64,000 nt of DNA from Pseudobutyrivibrio xylanivorans DSM 14809 (GCF_900141825.1 NZ_FQYQ01000005.1:125408-189407), one strand, 5' to 3'. Positions 26,376 through 35,592 are shown, counted from the first letter of the stretch. Program-made: numbers and translations. The notes: generated from the letters alone by a model not told the origin.

Positions 26376-27650
26376 TTAATTTCCGTTATAATTTAACCAA
26401 TCGTTGTATGATTGTACCGGCTGACCTCCCTCTGGGACATCAATTGTTAATGTAACCATTGTAGCACTTTCATTTTCCTCATTCATTGCACCGATGCTAA
26501 CAACAGCGTCACCATCCTCATTCATCTCAACTTTACCACCTACAGTATAAACAGTATCATCTGTACCATTTGAATCATATGCATATGACGCAAAAACTTT
26601 TCCGTTATGATAAACATCAAATGTTTCTGTACCTTCGGTGCATTCTCTACCTATATCCTCTCTATAAAATCTTTCTGTATAAGATGAATCCTCAGTAGAA
26701 TAACTAGCAACAGCATCATAAGTGAATACATTTGCCTTATCAGGATCTCCAACATGTGTATAGTATTTAGAGACATTATCTTTAGTCCTATCATAATCAG
26801 ATTCACTTATCCTAATGCTTGCAAATTCAACTGCTGTCTCATCATTATAGTTTTCAGTCTTAGAAATAATCTCACCTGGATTATCATCAGGTGATATAGG
26901 TGCACGATGTCCGGTGTATAAAGCATATCCTGTAACAGCATCTTCACTGCTACTTGCGTATATATATAATACAACATGTTTTTCATCTTCACTTAGACAT
27001 AACTTTCCTGCTTCTTCTAAGTTGCTATCCTTATAGGTAGTAAGTGTAAAAGTCTCTTCTCCGTTAGAAACAGTTATTGGTTCACCCTGTGCTGCTCGCT
27101 CAGTTGCAACGGCTACTGTTCCGTAGTCCTTTGTACCGAGTAACTTTGCAACCTTAACTACATCCTTTGTAATCTTAATCTCTGGGTTGTAGAAAGGATT
27201 AATAATATAACCTGCAGCTGTAACTGTTTCAACTGTAGTCAAATCTCTTCCCTGAGCTTTTCCCTCTGTAGCATAATGAACAAAATACTGAACAATATTA
27301 TTACCAAATGCCTCTTTTAAATCTTTATATGCTGCTGCATAAGCTACAGCATCAAAATCAGCATTAACCATTCTTCCTTCAAACAATCCAAGAGTGATAA
27401 AATGCTCAAACAATCTCTCTGTATCATTTCCATAAAATTCAGCTAAATCAGGATTATCCTTTGCATAAAAATCTGCATCGAACATAGTCTTAATAATAGC
27501 AATTTCTTCGCTAGTAAGTTTACCATAGTTAACCTGGCTAGGATCCTGAGCCTGTGTTAAACCAGCAGCCTTAACATTTACTGCAGGAGCTGCAACTGTT
27601 CCAACAACTGCTAAAGCCATCATAACTGCTAAAAACTTCTTAACTCTCAT
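26376..27650 (-). CDS. Secreted protein of unknown function with two FDAxxYA-type repeats
   Basis: A 424-residue exported protein. The signal peptide spans about residues 1-29 (MRVKKFLAVMMALAVVGTVA, cleavage after VKA). Two imperfect 40-residue helical repeats follow: FDADFYAKDNPDLAEFYG with LFEHFITLGLFEGR, then FDAVAYAAAYKDLKEAFG with YFVHYATEGKAQGR. This 'FDAxYYAxxxPDL...HYxxxGxxEGR' pattern recurs in secreted Clostridia proteins; I know no assigned function. The rest is beta-rich, with no anchor or LPXTG motif visible. Monocistronic, between its own terminator and a long unusual upstream region. Confidence 0.75.
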   Translation of the reverse strand: MRVKKFLAVMMALAVVGTVAAPAVNVKAAGLTQAQDPSQVNYGKLTSEEIAIIKTMFDADFYAKDNPDLAEFYGNDTERLFEHFITLGLFEGRMVNADFDAVAYAAAYKDLKEAFGNNIVQYFVHYATEGKAQGRDLTTVETVTAAGYIINPFYNPEIKITKDVVKVAKLLGTKDYGTVAVATERAAQGEPITVSNGEETFTLTTYKDSNLEEAGKLCLSEDEKHVVLYIYASSSEDAVTGYALYTGHRAPISPDDNPGEIISKTENYNDETAVEFASIRISESDYDRTKDNVSKYYTHVGDPDKANVFTYDAVASYSTEDSSYTERFYREDIGRECTEGTETFDVYHNGKVFASYAYDSNGTDDTVYTVGGKVEMNEDGDAVVSIGAMNEENESATMVTLTIDVPEGGQPVQSYNDWLNYNGN

Positions 27651-27805
27651 CGATATCTTCCTCCTCTGAAAAAAGGTTTTTCAAAACTGAGTTGATAGTA
27701 CTCTCCTAATTTTGTTACGTTAATCCATTTCACAATAAAAACACATCTGTTTTATAACGTTTTAATTAGCCAACTTGTGATTTCAATCTTCTTCTGTTGA
27801 GTCTT

Positions 27806-28106
27806 TTATCGCAAGCCAACAAAAAAATAATGCTTAATGGTACTGCCGCGATAAATTCTACTTCATATTGCCTATAATATTATCGCAAGCAAATGAAAAC
27901 ATAGGCTTTGCAAGAACCCTTGCGATAAAAATCATCAAAATTTTTCAAAAATCTCATTAAAAACAGCCCCAAATATCGATTTTTTATCGCAGCGACTCCA
28001 CAAAGACCGCATAGTTTCGTTTATCCGCGATAAAAGACTTCACCATATCTAGTTTTTTCTATCACAAGAAGTCTCTAAAGCTTGAAGTTGCATTGTCTTG
28101 CGATAA
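27806..28106. repeat. Mirror-symmetric array D: four TTATCGC...GCGATAA units
   Basis: Eight short boxes alternate in orientation. TTATCGC at 27806, 27880, 27984 (and CTATCAC at 28059) is paired with GCGATAA at 27848, 27922, 28027 and 28100. The four units are 49, 49, 50 and 48 bp long. Box-to-box centre distances are 42, 32, 42, 62, 43, 32, 41, so the whole array is symmetric about 27956. DNA between boxes is not repeated. Two boxes extend to TTATCGCAAG, and two inverse ones to CTTGCGATAA. It lies upstream of the secreted-protein gene. Confidence 0.85.
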
Positions 28107-28199
28107 TCCATTAATTCACTACATCTAAACATGCACAGTGCCAACCACAAAACAAAAAAGGACCTGCACCACAAGTACACGTCCCAAACAAAATATTTA

Positions 28200-28447
28200 T
28201 AAATTTTATTTCTTACTAAACAGCCATGCAGCCACGCCTGCGCCGAAATACATTTAAGATACTTTCAAGATGGTGGTGATATAAAAGGAGCAATTAGAAC
28301 CTGTTCTTTTAAGAAAAAATAGGCTTGTCTTACAGGCTTCAAGCGCAGTGCGTGCATACATTTCGCACATAGACTACCGGCATATCTGAAGCAACTGCCT
28401 CCATCTAATAAGTTTATTCCATATTCTTTGAGTAACTCTACAAACAC
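28200..28447 (-). pseudogene. Possible decayed gene
   Basis: The 500 bp before the flavodoxin stop hold no intact gene. On the minus strand, short open pieces with coding-like sequence occur in different frames: MFVELLKEYGINLLDGGSCF from 28447, MYARTALEACKTSLFF, and MYFGAGVAAWLFSKK ending near 28209. This suggests a frameshifted remnant whose last part was a membrane or C-terminal helix. I could not assign a family; chance open frames are an alternative. Confidence 0.25.
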
Positions 28448-28451
28448 ACCA

Positions 28452-28940
28452 TTACCATTCTTTTATTTCCTTACAAAACTCCTCTATTTTTCTATCATTG
28501 TCATCGCTAGGCTTATCCTTTGGATCAATAAGAATAAGTGTAGCAGCAAGCGAATCTATCCCGATGCTCTCCTTCAATTTTCCAAAAGCTTTCTCTGCAC
28601 CAGCTCCACTTTGACATGCGAATGCTGCAATTCTCTTTTCTTTAATACTAGGGTTCTCTTTGACAAATGTTCTAAGTGGTGGTGTAATATTGCTGGCCCA
28701 AACTGGAAAACCAAATACTATCTGCTCATAAGAATCTAAATCTACTGAATATGGTTCTAATTCAGGAGTTTCTGCCATAACAGCACTCTTTCCACCCCAA
28801 AAGAATTTTGCAAATCCTTTTTCTGGATACTTTTTAACAGGAACTAATCTTAATGTATCAGCACCTATCTTATCCGCAATTTTCTTTGCTACAAAATCAG
28901 TATTTCCTTCATGTGAATAATAAACAATAAGTGTTTTCAT
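28452..28940 (-). CDS. Flavodoxin
   Basis: A 162-residue FMN-binding protein. The phosphate-binding loop is at the N-terminus (TLIVYYSHEGNTDFVAKKIA), followed by FGFPVWASNITPPLRTFV and a C-terminal helix. It belongs to the flavodoxin_4-like proteins, single-electron carriers or quinone-type reductases. The start has GGGAGGG upstream. A palindrome in the leader suggests dedicated regulation. It lies on the same strand as the nitroreductase gene. Confidence 0.88.
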   Translation of the reverse strand: MKTLIVYYSHEGNTDFVAKKIADKIGADTLRLVPVKKYPEKGFAKFFWGGKSAVMAETPELEPYSVDLDSYEQIVFGFPVWASNITPPLRTFVKENPSIKEKRIAAFACQSGAGAEKAFGKLKESIGIDSLAATLILIDPKDKPSDDNDRKIEEFCKEIKEW

Positions 28941-28972
28941 AAAAAAATAACCCTCCCGTATATACGAACTAA

Positions 28973-28984
28973 ACTAAGCTTAGT
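28973..28984. promoter_or_regulatory. Palindromic operator candidate before flavodoxin
   Basis: Perfect 12-bp palindrome ACTAAGCTTAGT. A larger inverted repeat surrounds it (GTATAT at 28958-28963 and ATATAC-type sequence on the other side), and minus-strand GATATACT just upstream could be the -10 region. A redox-responsive HxlR- or MarR-type repressor site is plausible; no such regulator gene is in the window. Confidence 0.45.
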
Positions 28985-29063
28985 ATATCACAGAAGGGTA
29001 ACTTATTGGACAAAGTTATATGATTAAGTTATATGATTGAATTGATTACGTATTATTCAGTGC

Positions 29064-29570
29064 CTATAAAATATTAATCATTGAATCTAAGGAATTTCTT
29101 TTCTTATTGCCTAAAAGACTTTTAAAATCATCCGAGCGATATCCTAAATCCAAAAAACAGATAGGATAGATATTTTCCTGCAAATTAAAGACTTTTTGTG
29201 TTTGCTCAACATCATTGACTCCAGCCCAACAAGTATCTAATCCAATATCAGTAGCAGCAAGCATCATATGTGTTGCAACAATTGTTCCATCCATTAAATA
29301 GCTGTTTCCACCCTGAAAATTACTAGCAGCATCCTTGTCAGCACATACCAATATAACCATAGGTGCTCCATAACGGCAAGGATGAACACTATCCATTTTT
29401 TGAAGTGCTTCTTCACTTTTTAATATATATATGCGTTGTGGCTGTTTATTGAAAGCAGTTGGAGCCATACGTCCCGCTTCTAAAATATATTTAACCTGTT
29501 CTTCATTTGGTTTCTGATTACTGTACTTACGAACAGACTCTCGTGATTCTATAACTGTCTTAAATTCCAT
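29064..29570 (-). CDS. Nitroreductase family protein
   Basis: A 168-residue FMN-dependent oxidoreductase. The N-terminal ESRESVRKYSNQKP and GRMAPTAFNKQPQRI supply the FMN-phosphate contacts, and the central IGLDTCWAGV is typical of the family. NAD(P)H-dependent reduction of quinones or nitro-compounds is the family activity. The SD AAAAGGAG overlaps the end of a possible 42-codon frame upstream. Confidence 0.9.
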   Translation of the reverse strand: MEFKTVIESRESVRKYSNQKPNEEQVKYILEAGRMAPTAFNKQPQRIYILKSEEALQKMDSVHPCRYGAPMVILVCADKDAASNFQGGNSYLMDGTIVATHMMLAATDIGLDTCWAGVNDVEQTQKVFNLQENIYPICFLDLGYRSDDFKSLLGNKKRNSLDSMINIL

Positions 29571-29688
29571 CTATAAATCTCCTTTTTTGCTTTGTTAATA
29601 CAACTCCTATAACAGATATAGAAATTCCCCAAAGAACCCAAAGGTCCAACATAACATAGCAAATTTCATAAATGGTTTCCTCCTTCAT
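29560..29688 (-). CDS. Possible small membrane protein (42 aa)
   Basis: Minus-strand frame beginning MKEETIYEICYVM with one hydrophobic helix (LWVLWGISISVIGVVLT) and a basic end (KQKRRF), a common microprotein layout. Its stop lies inside the first codons of the nitroreductase gene. Against it, the best SD (AAGGAGG) is inside its own first codons and serves better a 20-codon frame starting MKFAMLCWTF. Expression is uncertain. Confidence 0.3.
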   Translation of the reverse strand: MKEETIYEICYVMLDLWVLWGISISVIGVVLTKQKRRFIDGI

Positions 29689-29755
29689 TTGAATCATAAT
29701 TCATTATACGGGCTAATTTTTTAAAATGTCAGTAAAACTTTTTCATAACACAAAA

Positions 29756-29775
29756 AGACCAGCCGAAGCCAGTCT
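29756..29775 (-). terminator. Terminator of the glycerate kinase gene
   Basis: Stem AGACTGGC/GCTGGTCT with a TTCG tetraloop on the minus strand, followed by TTTTTGTG. Confidence 0.75.
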
Positions 29776-29854
29776 AATTGTTTTATCTATTTTATTGGAC
29801 AATATTTAATTATTCGTAAAACCTAAATAATGCACTATAATCATATAATATTCA

Positions 29855-31090
29855 TTAGATATCAATCAATGCTATAGCAACATCATTTACGTTCGTTCCT
29901 GTTGCACCAGTTATTATTAGGCCATCAACTGCTTTTAATGCATTGTATGCATCATTATCTTTTAAAACATCATGTATGTTGATTCCTTTAGCTTGTAATT
30001 CTTGATAAGTCTCATTATCAACATAGCCTCCAGCGGCATCTGTTGGACCATCTGTTCCATCACTGCCAACTGATGCTACTGCAATGCCTCTATTTCCAGC
30101 TATTCCTATAGCAGCACTGAGTGCAAGTTCCTGATTTCTTCCACCTTTACCGGTACCAGTAAGATGAACTACTGTCTCTCCACCAGCAATAATGGCCAGC
30201 TTTTCATTGTCCTTTGCTTTTGTCTTTGCGATGCTAGCAAGAAAACTTCCTGCTTCTCTCGCCTCGCAGCAAAGCTCATCAGTCAGAATAATAGGCTTGT
30301 AACCTAACTTTCCACTGTTGCTAGCAGCAGCTCTACAAAGTTCTCGTACAGATCCAGTTATGTGAGTTTCTACATTATTTAATTCTTTAGGAGTTTCTTT
30401 ATCTAATAGCTCTTCAGCTTCCTTAGAAAGCTTAATATTGTATTTACGAACTATTTCTTTTGCTTCATCACATGTAGAAAAATCAGGATATGCTGGACCA
30501 CTTGCTATCATATCAAGTGGATCTCCAACTATATCACTAAGCACAATGCTAAATACTTTGGCTGGAGCACAAGCTAGTGCAAATCTGCCGCCCTTTACTT
30601 TACTAAGACGCTTTCGAATAGTGTTAATCTCTACTATATCTGCACCACTAGCAAGTAACTGCTTTGTAATGTCTTGTAGTTCTTCACCAGAAATTAATGG
30701 CAATTCAAACAGGGCACTTCCACCACCAGAAAGTAAAAAGATAACTGTGTCATCTTCTGATAAGCCTTCCACTAATTCAATAGCTTTTTTTGTCGCATCA
30801 AAGCTATTTTGATCAGGTACTGGATGTCCTGCTTCAAAGCATTGTATCCCCTCAATATTGCTTTTAACATGATCATATTTTGTTATTACAATGCCGCCAT
30901 CTAATCTTTTAAGAACTTTTTTTGCTGCTACGGCCATTTGCCAAGCCGCCTTTCCAGCGGCTACCAGAATCACTTTACCTTTTCCATAAGAGAAATTGTT
31001 AAGTGCTCTAGTAACCGCCTCATCAGGCAGAACTTCTTTTATTGTGTTTTCAACAATATAATCAATATCGTTCCTTAATTTCTGATTCAT
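29855..31090 (-). CDS. Glycerate 2-kinase (DUF4147/MOFRL type)
   Basis: A 411-residue protein of the class II glycerate kinase family. The N-terminal DUF4147 region has VAAGKAAWQM and ITKYDHVK, the nucleotide loop VIFLLSGGGSALFE, and the C-terminal MOFRL domain ends TGATGTNVNDVAIALI. It phosphorylates D-glycerate to 2-phosphoglycerate; older annotations call it hydroxypyruvate reductase (TtuD). It has its own terminator and is divergent from the hydrolase pair at 31352. No glyoxylate or tartrate pathway genes are adjacent. Confidence 0.9.
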   Translation of the reverse strand: MNQKLRNDIDYIVENTIKEVLPDEAVTRALNNFSYGKGKVILVAAGKAAWQMAVAAKKVLKRLDGGIVITKYDHVKSNIEGIQCFEAGHPVPDQNSFDATKKAIELVEGLSEDDTVIFLLSGGGSALFELPLISGEELQDITKQLLASGADIVEINTIRKRLSKVKGGRFALACAPAKVFSIVLSDIVGDPLDMIASGPAYPDFSTCDEAKEIVRKYNIKLSKEAEELLDKETPKELNNVETHITGSVRELCRAAASNSGKLGYKPIILTDELCCEAREAGSFLASIAKTKAKDNEKLAIIAGGETVVHLTGTGKGGRNQELALSAAIGIAGNRGIAVASVGSDGTDGPTDAAGGYVDNETYQELQAKGINIHDVLKDNDAYNALKAVDGLIITGATGTNVNDVAIALIDI

Positions 31091-31351
31091 AAAACTTCCT
31101 CGATCACATTATTAATGTATAAATAGGCTAAGAATATTACTAATCATGCCCCTTCTCCCTTTCCTTCATCCTATTAATTATTGTAAATCTTCACCCATAT
31201 AAAAGCCACTACCTTGAAACATACACGTGCAACCAACTACAATTTAACCTATAATAAATAAGGCGTTGAATTTGATTTAGATTTTGCAAGAAAGCGCATG
31301 AAAGTGTCAATCTTGTCAATCTTTCAAATATAATTCATATGGAGTTTTGAA

Positions 31352-32050
31352 ATGGTTAAAGAGAATTTTCAAATACAAACAACGAACTGCATAGCATTTA
31401 TGGATGAAGCCCCAGAGGTTATACTTGTTCAGCCAGTAGACTCCCATGATTACGAGATGCTAGACTCTGAAACAAAATATATCACAGAGCATACAGATAA
31501 ACCTTTTATTCTTGTTGCCTTTAGCGTCAACGACTGGAATAAAGACTTATCTCCTTGGCCTGCACCACCCGTGTTTGGAAAAGAAGGTTTTGGTAACGGG
31601 GCTAAGGAAACACTGGCCTTTGTGATAAATGAGCTCATTCCTGCAGTAAAGACAAAATATGATATTTCACAAGATATCCCTATCATTCTGGGTGGCTATT
31701 CTCTTGCAGGCTTATTTGCTCTTTGGAGTGCCTACCAGACAAATGCTTTTACTGCAATAGCTGCGGCCTCTCCTTCAGTATGGTTCCCTAGTTTTCTTGA
31801 GTATGCTAAGAGCGAAGATATTTGCGTCAAACATATCTATCTAAGTTTAGGTGATAAGGAAGAAGGAGCTAAAAACCCTATTATGTCTACTGTAGGTAAA
31901 TGTATTAGAGAGCTCAGTGAGCATTATCAATCAAAAGGATTAGATTCTATTTTAGAATGGAACGAAGGCAATCACTTTAAAGAGGCTGATATTCGTACAG
32001 CAAAAGGCTTCACCTGGGTATCAAATGAGGTAAATCAAAAAAAAAACTAA
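31352..32050 (+). CDS. Alpha/beta-hydrolase, probable 5' part of a frameshifted bifunctional gene
   Basis: A 232-residue alpha/beta-hydrolase of the esterase D-like group. The nucleophile elbow is GGYSLAG (Ser near residue 115), with oxyanion-region WPAPPVFGKEGFGNGA and a C-terminal NEGNHFKEAD supplying the His. The frame stops at TAA (32048-32050), immediately after a run of ten A residues (32037-32046). The next open frame, encoding a GDSL hydrolase, has no usable start codon of its own and would be joined by a -1 shift on that run. It may therefore be the N-terminal part of a 421-residue fusion. Confidence 0.8.
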   Translation: MVKENFQIQTTNCIAFMDEAPEVILVQPVDSHDYEMLDSETKYITEHTDKPFILVAFSVNDWNKDLSPWPAPPVFGKEGFGNGAKETLAFVINELIPAVKTKYDISQDIPIILGGYSLAGLFALWSAYQTNAFTAIAAASPSVWFPSFLEYAKSEDICVKHIYLSLGDKEEGAKNPIMSTVGKCIRELSEHYQSKGLDSILEWNEGNHFKEADIRTAKGFTWVSNEVNQKKN

Positions 32051-32616
32051 TTCTATTTGGAGATTCAAATACATACGGATATGATCCAAGAGGCTTCTTG
32101 GGTGGTAGATATCCTACAGAAATGCGTTGGACTACACATGTTAGGGAAGCCCTAAAAGATAACTATGATGTCATCGAGGAAGGAATGAATGGACGAATGT
32201 TGCCAGAGTTAGACTACGGCTATTTCACAACAACCATTCAAAGTCTAACCAAAGATGATGTTTTTGTAATGATGCTTGGTACCAATGATATTCTACTTAC
32301 AAATCATCCAGATGTAGAAGCCACACTACAGAGATTGGATGACATTCTTGATTATGTTAATCAAAACTGCCTTGCTAATTTTATCCTTATAGCACCACCA
32401 TATATCAGTGCGTCAGATTCTGAAATGGAACTATATCATGACTGTAGCAAAAAAATGAATGAAGGCTATATGAAACTAGCAAAGGAACATAACATAAATG
32501 CTATCGATGCCGGAAAATGGAATATAGAGATGGGTTACGACGGCGTTCATTTTTCAATTGATGGACATAAAAAGTTTGCCGAATCTCTATTGGAAGTTTT
32601 ATCTACAACAATTTAA
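32029..32616 (+). CDS. SGNH/GDSL hydrolase, no start codon of its own (frameshift partner)
   Basis: The frame, open from 32029 after a TGA, encodes KKLILFGDSNTYGYDPRG, which is block I of SGNH hydrolases, and then GTNDILL (block III) and DGVHFSIDGHKKF (block V Asp and His). Such enzymes deacylate sugars or lipids. There is no ATG, GTG or TTG before the catalytic serine block; the first TTG, at 32098, would remove that block. The frame is -1 relative to the upstream esterase, with the A10 run exactly at the junction, so production probably needs slippage. A homopolymer sequencing error is the alternative. It converges with the next gene, with the stop codons overlapping. Confidence 0.75.
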   Translation, partial: GKSKKKLILFGDSNTYGYDPRGFLGGRYPTEMRWTTHVREALKDNYDVIEEGMNGRMLPELDYGYFTTTIQSLTKDDVFVMMLGTNDILLTNHPDVEATLQRLDDILDYVNQNCLANFILIAPPYISASDSEMELYHDCSKKMNEGYMKLAKEHNINAIDAGKWNIEMGYDGVHFSIDGHKKFAESLLEVLSTTI

Positions 32617-33356
32617 ATAATAGATTCAACAAATCTTTCTGGCTGAAATGGAGCCAAACTTGCATGACCTGCATTATCAAACTTCTTAAATACGGTATTT
32701 GGAAATACCTTTTTGATATAATCTATATCCCACTTTCTTTGCTTCTCTTCACCATCACCATACCAGTACTCTATTTTCGGACAATCTGTAGTTACTATCT
32801 TTGGCATAGAATAATTATCTGTAGAATCAAAAGTTCGCCATATAGTTTTATAGCTAATCATATTTAAAACCTTTGCTTCGTACTGTATATCTTCCTCAGA
32901 AAGATTATCAGTTGCAAATGCTTTTTCCCAAAGCTTCACTCCACCTATTTTTCCTATAGATATCATCAAAAAGTCTCTGAGAAGAATAAATCTAGTCACT
33001 ATCCATGGCAACTGATATGGTGTTATTCCTCCATCAATCACAGCTCGATTGAAATGAATCACACCATTTGTCAAAAGTCTGATTACAAAAGCTCCACCCA
33101 TAGAGCAACCATAAATACAATCAACCTGAGTTATTCCATTTAGTTTAAGCCAATCCTCTATCTCTGCTGCTATTTCTTCTACACTTGTAAAATCACTTTT
33201 TACATCCGGATCATAACCTGGAATAGCAGGAATAATCAGATGATACTTTTTTTCAAGCGCTGGTATAACGTACTCAAAGAAATCCCACATCACAACTGCA
33301 GGATGAAGCAACACCATTATCTTGTCATTATCTTTACCAAATTCATGTATTGTCAT
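32613..33356 (-). CDS. Alpha/beta-fold hydrolase
   Basis: About 247 residues. The pattern LLHPAVVMWDFFEYVIPAL is the strand-3/oxyanion region (HP instead of HG) and GCSMGGAF near residue 85 the nucleophile elbow; NAGHASLAPF at the C-terminus carries the His. Substrate unknown. The frame is open to 33392, but the ATG at 33356 follows GTAGGAGAG and begins at a typical MTIHEFG. Its stop overlaps the convergent GDSL gene by four bases. Confidence 0.85.
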   Translation of the reverse strand: MTIHEFGKDNDKIMVLLHPAVVMWDFFEYVIPALEKKYHLIIPAIPGYDPDVKSDFTSVEEIAAEIEDWLKLNGITQVDCIYGCSMGGAFVIRLLTNGVIHFNRAVIDGGITPYQLPWIVTRFILLRDFLMISIGKIGGVKLWEKAFATDNLSEEDIQYEAKVLNMISYKTIWRTFDSTDNYSMPKIVTTDCPKIEYWYGDGEEKQRKWDIDYIKKVFPNTVFKKFDNAGHASLAPFQPERFVESII

Positions 33357-33492
33357 AGCTCTCCTACTTAAATAATAAACATATCTATGCACATTATACT
33401 ATTTATCTATCTCTTAACTAATAATATCACATTGTGTTAGTCTATACTAACGTTAGTTGCAGTCGACAAATTGGAAAGCTTTGATCAAAAAC

Positions 33493-33525
33493 GAAGACTT
33501 CTTGTTTAGTCAACAAGAGGTCTTC
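33493..33525 (+). terminator. Strong terminator-like hairpin without an assigned gene
   Basis: Fourteen-bp stem GAAGACTTCTTGTT/AACAAGAGGTCTTC with one mismatch, then TTTTTAATT. It lies between two divergent genes, so it terminates no known gene. A perfect palindrome ACTAACGTTAGT lies about 35 bp upstream (33446-33457). A short RNA of about 70-100 nt ending here is possible. Confidence 0.55.
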
Positions 33526-33624
33526 TTTTTAATTATCCTACAAGTTTTAGGATAATGTTTAACACTTTTATCATAATCTGCTGATAAAAATACTTTAAAT
33601 AATAATGTAAGGAGGTTTTAGTAC

Positions 33625-35163
33625 ATGAGTAGTAAGAAATCCGCATTCGAAGTATATCTTTCAGCGGTATTTAAATGGGGTATTATCGCGTTGACAGGAG
33701 CATGTATGTTTGCAACATGTATGTTCATTACTGAGAAAATGTTAGGCTTTTACAAAGATATGCAATGGATTGCTGTAATCTGCTTCGCCCTTATGGATGT
33801 TTGTTTTTTAATTTGTGGAATGCTTATACTAAAAACATCATTTAATGAAGAGGGCTATCTAATAGATGGAAAATTACAGCTAGGCAAAATTTTTTGTTCC
33901 GGAGTACTTATTATTCAATGGACTTATATTGTTTATATGTGCCCAACTAGAAATTTCTGGGGATTCTTAGCATTCTTTCTAACACTAATCGGATTTTTCC
34001 TTGATATAAAACAGTTATTGGCAACCGGAGGAATTTGTATTATTTCCCTTATTAGTGGATGGATAGTTCGAGGCTCACAACTTCTTCCTGCAAAAGACGA
34101 ATTATATGTGACTGATATAATAATGTGTATTGTTGGATTAACTATATCTTTGGCCGGCATAACATTGTTTGTTTTCTTTGTTTCTTATTTCCTCGTAAAT
34201 GCTAAAAAAGATGAACTTGAAGAAAACAACAAGAAGGTTGTTGGTGTAATGAATGCTGTAAGGTCTATTTCTGAAAAGATGGTTTCAGCAGGTACTGCAC
34301 TACTTGATATCGCCTCAAATGAAAGTGCTTCAGCTGAAGAATTATCAGCCACAAGTGATGATTTAGTAGAGAATAGTAATATGCTTGGTACCAAAGCTGA
34401 TGACAGTATGGCAAATCTTTCAGAACTAAGTGATGTAGAAAGTATTGTAATCGAAAATGTTGAGAAGGTAGAAAATACCTCAGATAATTTACTTGTTAAA
34501 TCAAACGAAAATGAAAAAGCTCTTAATGATTTACAAGGAATTAACTCTGATGTTTCAGATTCAATGGCCACCACAACAGATATTGCAGAACGTCTGTCAA
34601 ATGCAGTTGAAGAAATCGGAACTACATTGGAACTTATTCAGGGAATATCTTCTTCAATCAGTTTACTTGCTTTGAATGCGTCAATCGAGGCAGCACGTGC
34701 AGGTGAAGCTGGAAAGGGTTTTGCAGTTGTGGCAACAGAAGTTGGTAAACTTGCAGAAAGTACATCAAATTCATTAAATGATGTTGGCGAAGTAATTGAT
34801 AGAGTTCAAATGAATGTAAGGGAAATTACAAGCCAGGTTGAGAAAAACGCCTCAAAGCTTGAAGAACAAAATGAACAATTCAAGAAGGTCTTTGGCGATG
34901 TAGCAGACATGAGTGTAATGCTTAATGATTCTGTTGCTGCAGTTTCAGAAATGAACAAAGCCATCAAGCGTCAATCTGATATCATAAAACAAACTGTAGA
35001 TATCAATCAGGATATTGCCGAAAGTATTAGAGATGAAAATCAACAATTCGTTTCTATAAGAGCTATGGCTGAAAGCAATGCTAAAAATACAGAAGAAGTT
35101 GCTAATCAAGCCAAAACTATTAACGATATGGTGGATGAAATTTCTAAATTATTAAATAGCTAA
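33625..35163 (+). CDS. Membrane methyl-accepting chemotaxis protein
   Basis: A 512-residue chemoreceptor with about six membrane helices in residues 13-195 (no large extracytoplasmic ligand domain, no HAMP), followed by a coiled-coil signalling domain. The hairpin tip [20 protein letters not shown] and [13 protein letters not shown] near residue 350 is the CheA/CheW-binding region. A sensor made only of membrane helices suggests detection of a membrane-linked or energy signal (inference). SD AAGGAGG is close to the ATG. Monocistronic, ending at a terminator. Confidence 0.9.
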   Translation: MSSKKSAFEVYLSAVFKWGIIALTGACMFATCMFITEKMLGFYKDMQWIAVICFALMDVCFLICGMLILKTSFNEEGYLIDGKLQLGKIFCSGVLIIQWTYIVYMCPTRNFWGFLAFFLTLIGFFLDIKQLLATGGICIISLISGWIVRGSQLLPAKDELYVTDIIMCIVGLTISLAGITLFVFFVSYFLVNAKKDELEENNKKVVGVMNAVRSISEKMVSAGTALLDIASNESASAEELSATSDDLVENSNMLGTKADDSMANLSELSDVESIVIENVEKVENTSDNLLVKSNENEKALNDLQGINSDVSDSMATTTDIAERLSNAVEEIGTTLELIQGISSSISLLALNASIEAARAGEAGKGFAVVATEVGKLAESTSNSLNDVGEVIDRVQMNVREITSQVEKNASKLEEQNEQFKKVFGDVADMSVMLNDSVAAVSEMNKAIKRQSDIIKQTVDINQDIAESIRDENQQFVSIRAMAESNAKNTEEVANQAKTINDMVDEISKLLNS

Positions 35164-35221
35164 ATCTTGTGAGCTTTATCCTTTAGCAGCATATAATAAG
35201 TCCTAAAATACAGATCTTAAT

Positions 35222-35253
35222 AAGCCTCGAAGCCTTTATTGACTTCGAGGCTT
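35222..35253. terminator. Bidirectional terminator
   Basis: AAGCCTCGAAG/CTTCGAGGCTT stem between convergent genes, T-rich on both sides. Confidence 0.85.
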
Positions 35254-35256
35254 TAA

Positions 35257-35592
35257 TTAAGCTATCACCGAAATCATCGCAAGCATTCCTAAATTTGTTA
35301 TGTATGTCCTACCTTCTTCAATGTTCCAGTATTTCTCATCCACTGATTTTATGTTGAGAAATTCTCCATAGTTTAATGGTGATGTAGGTCCATCTGCAAC
35401 AAATGGAACAATATATTTTCCTGTGACATCATCTTTGTAAACACAAATACCTGCTTCATCAGGATCATTAATATTGATAGTCCTGCTAAATGCAATTAAT
35501 TCATCAATGCTTGAGGCTTCCGCCTCGAAGAAATACTCTTTGTCCTCGGCTTCTTCATTTTTTAATATCTCAACGTCGTACTCTATAATCAA
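35257..35592 (-). CDS. Hypothetical acidic protein (111 aa)
   Basis: An acidic protein with no domain I recognise. It appears to start at a TTG (35592) that follows GAGG by nine bases; no ATG is near. The middle (VADGPTSPLNYGEF) and an even distribution of charged residues suggest a folded cytoplasmic protein. It lies convergent to the chemoreceptor. The frame is clearly open and has its own RBS, but the function is unknown. Confidence 0.55.
   Translation of the reverse strand: MIIEYDVEILKNEEAEDKEYFFEAEASSIDELIAFSRTININDPDEAGICVYKDDVTGKYIVPFVADGPTSPLNYGEFLNIKSVDEKYWNIEEGRTYITNLGMLAMISVIA

Noticed and set aside
27806..28106. CRISPR array
   Set aside because: The repeated boxes are only 7-10 bp, alternate in orientation and have unequal spacers; no cas genes are present.
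28120..28200. Terminator near 28150-28180
   Set aside because: GGAC/GTCC ends pair but the inner bases do not; too weak to list as a feature.
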